A stretch of 64,000 nucleotides of DNA from the NCBI RefSeq assembly GCF_000719095.1, contig NZ_JOEH01000001.1:310001-374000 (forward strand), read 5' to 3'. This document shows positions 33,587 to 42,676 of this stretch, in pieces. Position 1 is the first letter of the stretch. Each line of letters starts with the position of its first letter. The position numbers and the translations under genes are program-made. This stretch comes from Streptacidiphilus jeojiense (GTDB lineage Bacteria > Actinomycetota > Actinomycetes > Streptomycetales > Streptomycetaceae). The notes under the pieces were generated by a model. It was not told where the DNA came from and did no database searches. It was given only the letters and a program-made list of their open reading frames with translations.

Positions 33587-34387
33587 ATGTTGAGGCCGGT
33601 AAGCGCGAAGAATCCGCCCCCAGGGGGCGCACAGCCGTTCGTTCCGCTGGTGACCTACGCCCTGATCGCGGCGTGCGCGCTGGTCTTCCTGGTCGGCCCG
33701 GTCTCCGGGCTCGATCCGCTGTACGGCGGCGGGAACGCGCGCGCCTGTGCGGAGCTGGCTTACTACCACCACTGGGGGGTGATCCCCAGCGAGCTGATGG
33801 ACAACCAGCCGATCGCGGCACCCACCACCCCGGGCTGCCCGGCCCCGGACGGCTTCCCGAAGATCCCGGCCCTGTCGGTGCTGACCGCGATGTTCGTCCA
33901 CGGCGGCTGGCTGCACCTGCTGGGCAACATGCTGTTCCTCTACGTCTTCGGCGCGATGGTCGAGGAGCGGATGGGGCGGCTGCCGTACCTGCTCAGCTAT
34001 GTCGCCCTGGGCTACCTGGCGACCTACGGCTACGCGGTCTTCGCCGGCGGCGACAGCGCCACGCAGACCCTGGTCGGCGCCTCCGGCGCGATCGCCGGCA
34101 TCCTCGGCGCCTACCTGCGGCTGCACCCGAAGGCCCGGGTTACCAGCCTGCTGCCGTTCCTGCTGTTCCTGCCGCTGCGGTTCCCCGCCTGGCTGGTGCT
34201 CGGCGTGTGGTTCGCGATCCAGTGGGCCTCGGTCGGGGCGCCCTCCGCGGCCGTGACCGGGGTCGCCTACACCGCCCATCTGATCGGCTTCGCCGGCGGC
34301 TTCCTCTTCGCCTGGCTGCTGTACTGCCGCAGGCGCGGCTACGCTGATCCGACGAACGCCGCCGTACTCCCAGGAGACCCCCCGTGA
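33587..34387 (+). CDS. Rhomboid-family intramembrane serine protease
   Basis: 266 residues with six or more membrane segments. Rhomboid marks: HGGWLHLLGNMLFLYVFG (helix 2 His and Asn), catalytic Ser in LVGASGAIAGILGAYL, and His in AYTAHLIGFAGGFLFAW. Cleaves transmembrane substrates within the bilayer. A large loop of about 55 residues between helix 1 and helix 2 carries extra cysteines. ATG start with AAGGA upstream. Stop overlaps the next gene's GTG by 4 bp. Substrates are unknown. Confidence 0.92.
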   Translation: MLRPVSAKNPPPGGAQPFVPLVTYALIAACALVFLVGPVSGLDPLYGGGNARACAELAYYHHWGVIPSELMDNQPIAAPTTPGCPAPDGFPKIPALSVLTAMFVHGGWLHLLGNMLFLYVFGAMVEERMGRLPYLLSYVALGYLATYGYAVFAGGDSATQTLVGASGAIAGILGAYLRLHPKARVTSLLPFLLFLPLRFPAWLVLGVWFAIQWASVGAPSAAVTGVAYTAHLIGFAGGFLFAWLLYCRRRGYADPTNAAVLPGDPP

Positions 34388-34665
34388 TCACCGCGATCGT
34401 GCTCATCAAGACCACCGTCGACCGGATCCCCGAGATCGCCGAGGCGATCGCCGCGATCGACGGGGTGACCGAGGTGTACTCGGTGACCGGACAGCACGAC
34501 CTGGTGGCCATGGTCCGGGTACGGGCCCACGAGGAGCTGGCCGAAGTGATCCCGGGCCAGGTCAACAAGGTCCCCGGGGTCGAGTCCACGGAGACCCACA
34601 TCGCCTTCCGCACCTACTCCCGGCACGACCTCGATGCCGCCTTCGCTCTGGGTCTGGAGGACTAG
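34384..34665 (+). CDS. Stand-alone Lrp/AsnC ligand-binding (RAM) domain protein
   Basis: 93 residues comprising only the effector-binding domain of Lrp/AsnC regulators (VLIKTTVDRIPEIAEAIAAI, VTGQHDLVAMVRV, VESTETHIAFRTY); no helix-turn-helix. Such SraAMP proteins form multimers that bind amino acids or tune full-length Lrp proteins. Coupled to the rhomboid gene by a GTGA overlap. An Lrp regulator with HTH is encoded at 56197-56655 in the same window, but no link can be shown. Confidence 0.9.
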   Translation: MITAIVLIKTTVDRIPEIAEAIAAIDGVTEVYSVTGQHDLVAMVRVRAHEELAEVIPGQVNKVPGVESTETHIAFRTYSRHDLDAAFALGLED

Positions 34666-34794
34666 GTGCGGGTTGTGCCTGGCTTGTCGCGCAGTTCCCC
34701 GCGCCCCTAGGTAGGCGCAACTCACTCACAGTGGGTCAGTTGCAGCCCCCAGGGGCGCGGGGAACTGCGCGGCCAACCATGCACAACCCGCACC
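34665..34794. repeat. Dispersed palindrome, copy D: 130-nt nested dyad
   Basis: Three nested inverted repeats: outermost 14-bp perfect arms GGTGCGGGTTGTGC (34665-34678) and GCACAACCCGCACC (34781-34794); then the family arms GCGCAGTTCCCCGCGCCCCT (34689-34708) and its complement (34751-34770); inside, a 42-nt insert (34709-34750) with GCAACT/AGTTGC, the reverse complement of the module in copy C. It occupies almost the whole gap between convergent genes and starts at the last base of the upstream stop codon. Probably a strong bidirectional terminator. Confidence 0.92.
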
Positions 34795-34804
34795 CGAGAA
34801 CCGG

Positions 34805-36175
34805 TCACCCCCGCCGCGTGTCCGGCACGCACCGCCCACCCTCGGTCCGGTAAGCCCACTTCGCCCCGTCGGTGACCAACTCCCGCACCGCCTCCACAAA
34901 GCGGTCCACATGCTCGTCCGGCGTGCCCGCCCCGAAACTCACCCGGATGGCGTTCAGACTGCGCTCCCCCGGCAGCGACGCCTCCGGCGCACCGCACTCG
35001 GACGGCGCAGCCTCCTCCCCGCCCAGCAGCGTCCGCACCAGCGGGTGCGCGCAGAACAGCCCGTCCCGCACCCCGATGCCGTACTCCGCGGACAGCGCCG
35101 CGGAGAAGTGCGAGCTGTTCCAGTCCTGTACGACGAAGGACAGCACACCCACCCGCGGGTGCTCCTCGCCGAACAGGGTCAACACCCTGACCTGCGGAAT
35201 CCCGGCCAGCCCGGCCCGCAGCCGGTCGATCAGGAACCGCTCCCTGGCCACCAGCGCGTCGAAGCCGGCCTCGCCGAGCGCCCGGCAGGCGGAGGCGATG
35301 GCGTAGGCGCCGACGACGTTCGGCGAACCGGCCTCGTGCCGCTGCGGACCGCGGTGCCACTCCACTGCCACCGAGCCGTCGGCCTCCCTGGCCACGGTGC
35401 GGCTGGCGCCGCCACCGGCCAGGTACGGCTCGGCGGCGTCCAGCCAGTCGCTGCGCCCGGCCAGCACCCCGGCGCCGAAGGGGGCGTAGAGCTTGTGCCC
35501 GGAGAAGGCGACCCAGTCGACGTCCAGTTCACGGACCGAGACCGGGTGGTGCGGAGCGAGCTGGGCGGCGTCCAGGACGATCCGCGCGCCGTGCCGGTGC
35601 GCGGTCGCGGCCAGCTCGCGGACCGGCCAGATCTCCCCGGTGACATTGGACGCGCCGGTCACGCACACCAGCCGCGGCCCCGCCGCGCTACCCGCCAGCG
35701 CCTCGTCCAGCGCCGCCACGGCCTCCTCGGGCGAGCGAGGGGCGCGCAGGTAGCTGACGGTCAGTCCGTCCCTGCGCCAGGGCAGCAGCGAGGCGTGGTG
35801 CTCGGTCTCGAAGGCGAACACCTCGGTCCCGGTCGGCAGCACGCCGGCCAGCAGGTTCAGCGAGTCGGTGGTGGCCCGGGTGAAGACCACCTGGTCGTCC
35901 TCGCGCAGGTCCAGGAACTCGGCGACGGTGGCCCGGCTCTGCTCGAACAGGTCGGTGGACAGCTGCGAGAGGTACCCGGCGCCGCGGTGCACGCTGCCGT
36001 AGTAGGGGGCGTAGGCGGCGACGTCGTCCCAGACCCGCTGCAGGGCCGGCGCGCTGGCGGCGTAGTCGAGCGCGGCGTAGGTCACCTTGGCACCGCTGAC
36101 CAGCGGGACCTCGACATCGCGGCCGAGGACCGCGAGCGGCTGACAGACGGTGGAAGTATTCGGGTACGCCGACAC
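34805..36175 (-). CDS. Group II cysteine desulfurase-like class V aminotransferase
   Basis: PLP enzyme of 456 residues. PLP Lys in AFSGHKLYAPFG, His stacking region in FETEHHASLLPW, Asp in IVLDAAQLAPHH. A Cys in VRDGLFCAHPLV occupies the place of the SufS catalytic Cys (RxGxxCAxPL), so sulfur mobilisation from cysteine is likely, though selenocysteine lyase or a related lyase reaction cannot be excluded. GTG start reading VSAYPNTST with GGAGGGG close upstream. Controlled by a SAM-IV-type riboswitch, which ties it to sulfur/methionine supply. Convergent with the Lrp-domain gene across palindrome D. Confidence 0.85.
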   Translation of the reverse strand: MSAYPNTSTVCQPLAVLGRDVEVPLVSGAKVTYAALDYAASAPALQRVWDDVAAYAPYYGSVHRGAGYLSQLSTDLFEQSRATVAEFLDLREDDQVVFTRATTDSLNLLAGVLPTGTEVFAFETEHHASLLPWRRDGLTVSYLRAPRSPEEAVAALDEALAGSAAGPRLVCVTGASNVTGEIWPVRELAATAHRHGARIVLDAAQLAPHHPVSVRELDVDWVAFSGHKLYAPFGAGVLAGRSDWLDAAEPYLAGGGASRTVAREADGSVAVEWHRGPQRHEAGSPNVVGAYAIASACRALGEAGFDALVARERFLIDRLRAGLAGIPQVRVLTLFGEEHPRVGVLSFVVQDWNSSHFSAALSAEYGIGVRDGLFCAHPLVRTLLGGEEAAPSECGAPEASLPGERSLNAIRVSFGAGTPDEHVDRFVEAVRELVTDGAKWAYRTEGGRCVPDTRRG

Positions 36176-36227
36176 AGACCCCTCCAGGGCATCCAGTGGA
36201 TCCCCGGCGCAAGGCCTGATCGGAAGG

Positions 36228-36365
36228 GATCCGCGCTTGCCCCGCGGCATTGTTGCCGAAGGGCCTGGTCGTCACCCGGAGGCACCCCGCCACGGACGGA
36301 GGGTTGCCGGACAGCAAGCCGGGGCTGCAGCGGTCGTGAACCGCGCGCTGTCACTCGTGACCTGG
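36228..36365 (-). promoter_or_regulatory. SAM-IV riboswitch
   Basis: On the minus strand: GGTCACGAGTGACAGC (P1/P2 start), then AGCCCCGGCTTGCTGTCCGG, CAACCCTCCGTCCG, GGCGGGGTGCCTCCGGGTGA and the closing ACGACC, followed by AGGCCCTTCGGCAAC for the 3' hairpin and pseudoknot. This is the order of conserved blocks in actinobacterial SAM-IV elements. It ends about 50 nt before the GTG of the desulfurase-like gene, leaving no clear terminator, so control may be at translation. Boundaries approximate; identification from motif memory. Confidence 0.86.
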
Positions 36366-36429
36366 TGAGAACTATGCCAGAGGTCCGCCCTGTGGGCGAA
36401 CCCCCGTCCGGCATGTGGGACCGCCCGGA

Positions 36430-37500
<1,071 letters not shown>

Positions 37501-37575
37501 GGCCTGGGCCTCTCAGTGGGTGCAGATAAGGAGAGGCCCAGCCTAGCGACCGCGACGGCCGCCCCGTGGAAGATC

Positions 37576-37989
37576 TCAACCGACGAGATGCGCCTGACCA
37601 CTGCGGAGCAGCGTCACCGCGGTCTCCGCCAGCGCCGCCGGGTCCACCGGCGCGGCGATGGCGGCGTCGGCGCGGCTCCAGGCGGCGAGCCAGGAGTCCT
37701 GCGGCCGGCCGATCAGGACCAGCACCGGCGGGCAGCCGTAGACCTCGTCCTTGAGCTGCCGGCCCAGGCCCATCCCGCCGACCGGGGTGGCCTCGCCGTC
37801 CAGCACCAGCAGGTCCAGCCGGCGGACCCCCTTGGCGTGGGCGTCCAGTGCCTTCAGCACCGCCGGCGCGGTGGCGCACTCCAGGTACTGGAGCTCCGCC
37901 AGGTCCGTCGCCGGCCGCTTCCCCAGCGCCAGCAGGACCTGCTCGCGGGTGGAGCGGTCGTCGCTGTAGACAAGAACGTTCAGTGCCAT
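37576..37989 (-). CDS. Degenerate receiver-like protein
   Basis: 137-residue single domain that follows the CheY fold (VLVYSDDRSTREQVLLAL; LLVLDGEATPVGGMGLGRQL; VLVLIGRPQDSW). The Asp in LVLDGEA aligns with the phospho-acceptor, but the conserved Lys after strand 5 is not seen (AAIAAPVDP) and there is no output domain. Likely a pseudo-receiver that works by protein contact. Lies between trpD (same strand) and the divergent ctaE; the association with respiratory genes is conserved in Streptomyces as I recall. Confidence 0.78.
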   Translation of the reverse strand: MALNVLVYSDDRSTREQVLLALGKRPATDLAELQYLECATAPAVLKALDAHAKGVRRLDLLVLDGEATPVGGMGLGRQLKDEVYGCPPVLVLIGRPQDSWLAAWSRADAAIAAPVDPAALAETAVTLLRSGQAHLVG

Positions 37990-38028
37990 GGTCGGTATCC
38001 CCCTGGGATGTCCTCGGGCTGCTGATGG

Positions 38029-38042
38029 GTGACCGGGGTCAC
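38029..38042. promoter_or_regulatory. Inverted repeat upstream of ctaE and the receiver-like gene
   Basis: GTGACC-GG-GGTCAC, a 6-bp-arm inverted repeat 40 bp upstream of the receiver-like gene's ATG. It is the only clear dyad I see in the 326-bp divergent gap 37990-38315. May be an operator; no consensus I know fits exactly. Confidence 0.4.
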
Positions 38043-38315
38043 TTCGGCGTCTGCGCCGGATGCTACTCCCGAAGCACCGCCCTCAGCACCGGTACGAAAC
38101 GGGAAGATCGGGACGGCAGCCGTCCGGCCGTTCCGGGTTCACCATTTCGGGGGACCCGGCGGCCAGTCGCGCACGGACACCGCCGGGCGGCGCCCCCCGC
38201 CATCCGGGCTACCTGCGAGGTCGTCAGGGGTCCGACCACGGCCGGAGGGTACGTCACCAGCCGGACACACCGAGGAACACCCCCCGGAGTGAAGACGGAA
38301 TAAGCGACCGACATA

Positions 38316-38936
38316 ATGACCGTCGTGGCGACAGCAACTGCAGTAGAAACCGGGCACGCACACGGATCGGTCAACCGGCCGAACCTGGTCAGCGTCGGAA
38401 CCATCGTCTGGCTGGCTTCCGAGCTGATGTTCTTCGCGGCCCTCTTCGCGATGTACTTCACACTCCGCTCGGTCACCGGGACGGAGTACTGGCATTCCAT
38501 CAACGAAGCCCTCAACGTTCCCTTCGCGTCGGGCAACACCACGATCCTGGTGCTCTCCTCCTTCACCTGCCAGATGGGTGTCTTCGCCGCCGAACGCGGC
38601 GACGTGAAGAAGCTCAGGGCGTGGTTCATCCTCACCTTCATCATGGGTGCGACGTTCATCGGCGGTCAGATCTTCGAGTACACGGACCTGGTCAAGCACG
38701 ACCACATCTCGCTGTCCTCGGGCCCCTACGGTTCGGTGTTCTACCTGACCACCGGCTTCCACGGCATGCACGTGACGGGTGGTCTGATCGCCTTCCTGCT
38801 GGTCCTCGGCCGTACGTACGCCGCCAAGCGGTTCACGCACGAGCAGGCCACAGCGGCGATCGTCGTGTCCTATTACTGGCACTTCGTCGACGTGGTCTGG
38901 ATCGGCCTCTTCGCGACCATTTACCTGATCAAGTAG
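38316..38936 (+). CDS. ctaE: Cytochrome c oxidase subunit III
   Basis: Membrane subunit of the aa3-type terminal oxidase, 206 residues with five membrane segments as usual in actinobacteria. Signature stretches: [49 protein letters not shown] and [20 protein letters not shown]. The first gene of the ctaE-qcrCAB cluster that encodes parts of the bcc-aa3 supercomplex. The ribosome-binding site is weak; a GTG three codons later is a possible alternative start. Confidence 0.97.
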   Translation: MTVVATATAVETGHAHGSVNRPNLVSVGTIVWLASELMFFAALFAMYFTLRSVTGTEYWHSINEALNVPFASGNTTILVLSSFTCQMGVFAAERGDVKKLRAWFILTFIMGATFIGGQIFEYTDLVKHDHISLSSGPYGSVFYLTTGFHGMHVTGGLIAFLLVLGRTYAAKRFTHEQATAAIVVSYYWHFVDVVWIGLFATIYLIK

Positions 38937-39043
38937 GCCAGGGTCGGACCGTCCTCCCGGCACACCGCCGGGCGGTCCCCACAGACCGACCTGACGGTCA
39001 GCCAGACTCCAGACGCTCCAGATCCTCACACCGGGGTTAATCC

Positions 39044-39847
39044 GTGAAAAAGCTCTCCGCACGACGGCGCCACCCGCTGGCAGCGCTCGTCGTCCTACTC
39101 TTTGCGCTGGCGACGACCGGGGGGCTGTACGCGGCGTTCGCTCCGGCCGGCAACGCCCAGGCCGACAGCAGCCAGTCCCTGCAGATCGAGCAGGGCAAGA
39201 AGCTGTTCGCCGTGGGCTGCTCCAGCTGCCACGCTCTCAGCGGCGAGGGGACGAAGGACGGGCCCACCCTGGTGGGTGTGGGTTCTGCCAGCGTGGACTT
39301 CCAGGTGGGCACCGGACGCATGCCGGCCCAGCAGCCGGGTGCGCAGATCCCCGCCAAGAAGGTGATCTACACCCAGGACGAGATCAACGAGCTGGCCGCC
39401 TACGTGGCCTCGCTCGGCGCCGGTCCGTCGATCCCGACGTCCGACCAGTACGCCGCCGGCGACGTCGCCAAGGGTGGAGAGCTGTTCCGTACCAACTGCG
39501 CGCAGTGCCACAACTTCGCCGGTTCCGGCGGCGCGCTGTCCGAGGGCAAGTACGCGCCCTCCCTGGACGGCGTGAGCGCCAAGCACCTCTACGAGGCCAT
39601 GCTCACCGGCCCGCAGAACATGCCGTCCTTCCCGAACAGCACCCTGTCCACGCAGAACAAGCAGGACATCATCGCCTACGTGCAGCACACCACCGACCCG
39701 GCGAAGAACCCCAGCTTCGGCGGGCTCACCCTGGGCGCACTGGGTCCGGTGACCGAGGGCCTGTTCGGCTGGATCTTCGCGCTGGGCGCCCTGATCGGTA
39801 TCGCGATCTGGATCGCCGCCCGCACCCCCAAGGCCAAGAAGTCATGA
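39044..39847 (+). CDS. qcrC: Menaquinol-cytochrome c reductase, diheme cytochrome c subunit
   Basis: Diheme cytochrome cc subunit of the bcc complex, 267 residues; it replaces a soluble cytochrome c by carrying electrons straight to the oxidase. N-terminal signal/anchor (PLAALVVLLFALATTGGLYAAF), two heme c sites CSSCH and CAQCH with distal Met in GRMPAQQPG and NMPSFPN, and a C-terminal membrane helix (LFGWIFALGALIGIAIWIAA). GTG start. Its stop overlaps the start of qcrA (ATGA). Confidence 0.97.
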   Translation: MKKLSARRRHPLAALVVLLFALATTGGLYAAFAPAGNAQADSSQSLQIEQGKKLFAVGCSSCHALSGEGTKDGPTLVGVGSASVDFQVGTGRMPAQQPGAQIPAKKVIYTQDEINELAAYVASLGAGPSIPTSDQYAAGDVAKGGELFRTNCAQCHNFAGSGGALSEGKYAPSLDGVSAKHLYEAMLTGPQNMPSFPNSTLSTQNKQDIIAYVQHTTDPAKNPSFGGLTLGALGPVTEGLFGWIFALGALIGIAIWIAARTPKAKKS

Positions 39848-40911
39848 CGAGCCAGGACAACATGTCTGAAGAACACCTGCCGGAGGCCCACGGGGCCCAC
39901 GGCGGAGAGCTAGCCGTCCACGGTGACGCCTTCGCCGATCCGGGGCTGCCGCCCCACGAGCACCGCCGTACCGACATCGACGAGCACGCCGCCGCCAGGG
40001 CGGAGCGCCAGGTGGCGATGTGGTTCCTGCTCTCGATGGTCGCGACGATCGGTTTCATCGCGTCCTACGTGCTCTTCAAGCCGGGGCCCGAGCTCAAGAA
40101 CACGGTCTACATCTTCCCGCTGGGTCACATCAGCAAGCTCAACTTCTCGTTGGGCATGACCCTCGGCATCTCGCTGTTCGCCATCGGCGCCGGCGCGGTC
40201 CACTGGGCCCGCACGCTGATGTCGGACGAGGAGCACATCGCCGAGCGCCACCCGATCGAGGCCAGCCCCGAGGTCCGCGAGCAGGTCTTCGCCGACTTCC
40301 GCCAGGGTGCCAAGGAGAGCGGCTTCGGCCGTCGCAAGCTGATCCGCAACACCATGATCGGCGCCATGGCGATGGTCCCGCTGTCCGCGGTGGTGCTGTT
40401 CCGCGACCTCGGTCCGCTGCCGGAGAAGAAGCTCGACTCCACCGAGTGGGCCAAGGGCAAGCGCCTGGTCAACATGAACACCAACGAGCCGATGAAGGCC
40501 TCCGACATCACGGTGGGCTCGCTGACCTTCGCCAAGCCGGAAGGCGTGGAGGAGAGCGACGAGGACTTCCAGGAGGTCATCGCCAAGGCCGCGGTGATGC
40601 TGGTCCGGATGCAGCCGGCCGACATCAAGGACCAGACGTCGGCGGAGTGGGGCTACGAGGGCGTCCTCTGCTACTCCAAGATCTGCACCCACGTCGGCTG
40701 CCCGATCAGCCTCTACGAGCAGCAGACGCACCACGTCCTCTGCCCGTGCCACCAGTCGACCTTCGACCTCTCCGACGGTGGCCGAGTGATCTTCGGCCCG
40801 GCCGGGCACCCCCTGCCGCAGCTGCAGATCTCGGTCAACGGCGACGGCTACCTCGAGGCACTCGGCGACTTCAGCAAGCCCGTCGGCCCCGGCTTCTGGG
40901 AGCGCAGCTAA
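39844..40911 (+). CDS. qcrA: Menaquinol-cytochrome c reductase, Rieske iron-sulfur subunit
   Basis: 355-residue Rieske protein with the actinobacterial three-helix N-terminus (helices near 58-78, 95-115 and 170-185) after a long His/Glu-rich cytosolic tail. [2Fe-2S] ligands in CTHVGCPI and CPCHQSTFD, with the Gly-Pro loop IFGPAGHPLP. It contains no obvious twin-arginine pair before helix 1, but GRRKLIRN precedes the third helix, matching the known dual Sec/Tat insertion of actinobacterial QcrA. The ATG overlapping the qcrC stop is chosen; an ATG six codons later is possible. Confidence 0.97.
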   Translation: MTSQDNMSEEHLPEAHGAHGGELAVHGDAFADPGLPPHEHRRTDIDEHAAARAERQVAMWFLLSMVATIGFIASYVLFKPGPELKNTVYIFPLGHISKLNFSLGMTLGISLFAIGAGAVHWARTLMSDEEHIAERHPIEASPEVREQVFADFRQGAKESGFGRRKLIRNTMIGAMAMVPLSAVVLFRDLGPLPEKKLDSTEWAKGKRLVNMNTNEPMKASDITVGSLTFAKPEGVEESDEDFQEVIAKAAVMLVRMQPADIKDQTSAEWGYEGVLCYSKICTHVGCPISLYEQQTHHVLCPCHQSTFDLSDGGRVIFGPAGHPLPQLQISVNGDGYLEALGDFSKPVGPGFWERS

Positions 40912-40913
40912 CC

Positions 40914-42590
40914 ATGACCACTCACGCGGAACCCACAGCGGTCGGCGACCACGACGACCACCAGGTCGGCCACAGCGAGGCCGGGGTCGACCAGGCCCAC
41001 CTCGGCGAGAAGGCGGCGGACTGGGTCGACGGCCGGCTCGGCATCTACGGGCTGGCCAAGGCCAACCTGCGGAAGATCTTCCCGGACCACTGGTCCTTCA
41101 TGCTCGGCGAGATCTGCCTCTACAGCTTCATCATCATCATCCTGACCGGCGTCTACCTGACGCTGTTCTTCACCCCCAGCATGGGTGAGGTCGTCTACCA
41201 CGGCTCCTACACCCCGCTGAACGGCATCCGGATGTCGGAGGCCTACAAGTCCACCCTGGACATCAGCTTCGACGTCCGCGGCGGCCTGCTGATCCGTCAG
41301 ATCCACCACTGGGCGGCCATCGTCTTCGTGGCGGCCATGCTGGTGCACATGATGCGCGTCTTCTTCACCGGCGCGTTCCGCAAGCCCCGCGAGATCAACT
41401 GGCTGTTCGGCTTCCTGCTGCTCTTCCTGGGCATGTTCGACGGCTTCATGGGCTACTCCCTCCCGGACGACCTGCTGTCCGGTACGGGTATCCGCTTCAT
41501 GGAGGGCGCGATCCTGTCGATGCCGATCGTCGGCACCTACATCGCGATGTTCCTGTACGGGGGCCAGTTCCCCGGCAACGACATCATCCCGCGCTTCTAC
41601 ACGATCCACGTGCTGCTGATCCCGGGCATCATGCTGGGCCTGCTGGTGGCCCACCTGATCCTGGTCTTCTACCACAAGCACACCCAGTTCGCGGGCCCCG
41701 GACGGACCGAGAAGAACGTCATCGGCATGCCGCTGATGCCGGTCTACATGGCCAAGGCGGGAGGCTTCTTCTTCCTGGTCTTCGGCGTCATCGCGATGGT
41801 CTCGGCGATCGCCTCGGTCAACCCGATCTGGGCCTACGGCCCCTACCGGCCGGACCAGGTGTCCACCGACGCCCAGCCGGACTGGTACATGGGCTTCTCC
41901 GAGGGCCTGATCCGCATCATGCCCGGCTGGGAGATCAGGGCCTTCGGGCACACCCTGGTCCTCGGCGTCTTCATCCCGCTGATGATCTTCGGCCTGGTGA
42001 TGATCGTGATCGCGGCCTACCCCTTCCTGGAGGGGTGGATCACCGGCGACAAGCGCGAGCACCACATCCTGGACCGCCCGCGCAACGCGCCGATGCGCAC
42101 CGCGTTCGGTGTCGCCTGGATCGCGGAGTACGGCATCCTGCTGGTGGCCGGCGGCAACGACCTGTTCGCCACGCACTTCAACCTGTCGATCAACACCATC
42201 ACCTGGGCCTGCCGGATCCTCTTCTTCGTCGGCCCGGTGATCGCCTTCACCATCACCAAGCGCTGGTGCATCGGCCTGCAGCGCCGTGACCGGGACAAGG
42301 TCCTGCACGGCCGCGAGACCGGCACCATCAAGCGCCTGCCGCACGGTGAGTTCATCGAGGTGCACGAGCAGCTCTCCCCGGAGGCGCTGCACACCATCAC
42401 CGCGCACGAGCAGTTCCAGCCGATGGAGCTGCCGGCCGAGGTGGACGAGAACGGCGTCAAGCGCAAGGTCTCGCTGCTGACCAAGACCCGTGCCCGGCTC
42501 TCCCAGAGCTACTTCGGCGAGGCCGCGCAGATCCCCAAGCCGACCCCGGAGGAGCACGCCGAGATCACCAGCGGCCACGGCCACCACTGA
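40914..42590 (+). CDS. qcrB: Menaquinol-cytochrome c reductase, cytochrome b subunit
   Basis: 558-residue cytochrome b of the bcc complex, site of menaquinol oxidation and reduction. Heme b ligands: QIHHWAAIVFVAAMLVHMMR and IHVLLIPGIMLGLLVAHLIL. Quinol-oxidation-site region with the PEWY-equivalent QPDWYMGF. The C-terminal extension of about 130 residues beyond the last helix (ITKRWCIGLQRRDRDKV to the end) is typical of actinobacteria. Two bases separate it from qcrA, and a strong terminator follows. Confidence 0.97.
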   Translation: MTTHAEPTAVGDHDDHQVGHSEAGVDQAHLGEKAADWVDGRLGIYGLAKANLRKIFPDHWSFMLGEICLYSFIIIILTGVYLTLFFTPSMGEVVYHGSYTPLNGIRMSEAYKSTLDISFDVRGGLLIRQIHHWAAIVFVAAMLVHMMRVFFTGAFRKPREINWLFGFLLLFLGMFDGFMGYSLPDDLLSGTGIRFMEGAILSMPIVGTYIAMFLYGGQFPGNDIIPRFYTIHVLLIPGIMLGLLVAHLILVFYHKHTQFAGPGRTEKNVIGMPLMPVYMAKAGGFFFLVFGVIAMVSAIASVNPIWAYGPYRPDQVSTDAQPDWYMGFSEGLIRIMPGWEIRAFGHTLVLGVFIPLMIFGLVMIVIAAYPFLEGWITGDKREHHILDRPRNAPMRTAFGVAWIAEYGILLVAGGNDLFATHFNLSINTITWACRILFFVGPVIAFTITKRWCIGLQRRDRDKVLHGRETGTIKRLPHGEFIEVHEQLSPEALHTITAHEQFQPMELPAEVDENGVKRKVSLLTKTRARLSQSYFGEAAQIPKPTPEEHAEITSGHGHH

Positions 42591-42614
42591 TCCCGCTCCA
42601 CCGCACGGCAGTAC

Positions 42615-42657
42615 CCGAAGGGCCCCTCCCGCAGCACTCGCGGGAGGGGCCCTTCGG
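42615..42657. terminator. Convergent terminator after qcrB
   Basis: 18-bp perfect stem (CCGAAGGGCCCCTCCCGC and complement) with a 7-nt loop AGCACTC, 24 bp after qcrB and 19 bp before the stop of the opposing transporter gene. Ends both transcripts. Confidence 0.93.
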
Positions 42658-42676
42658 TCTGCTTGCTGAGGACGGG

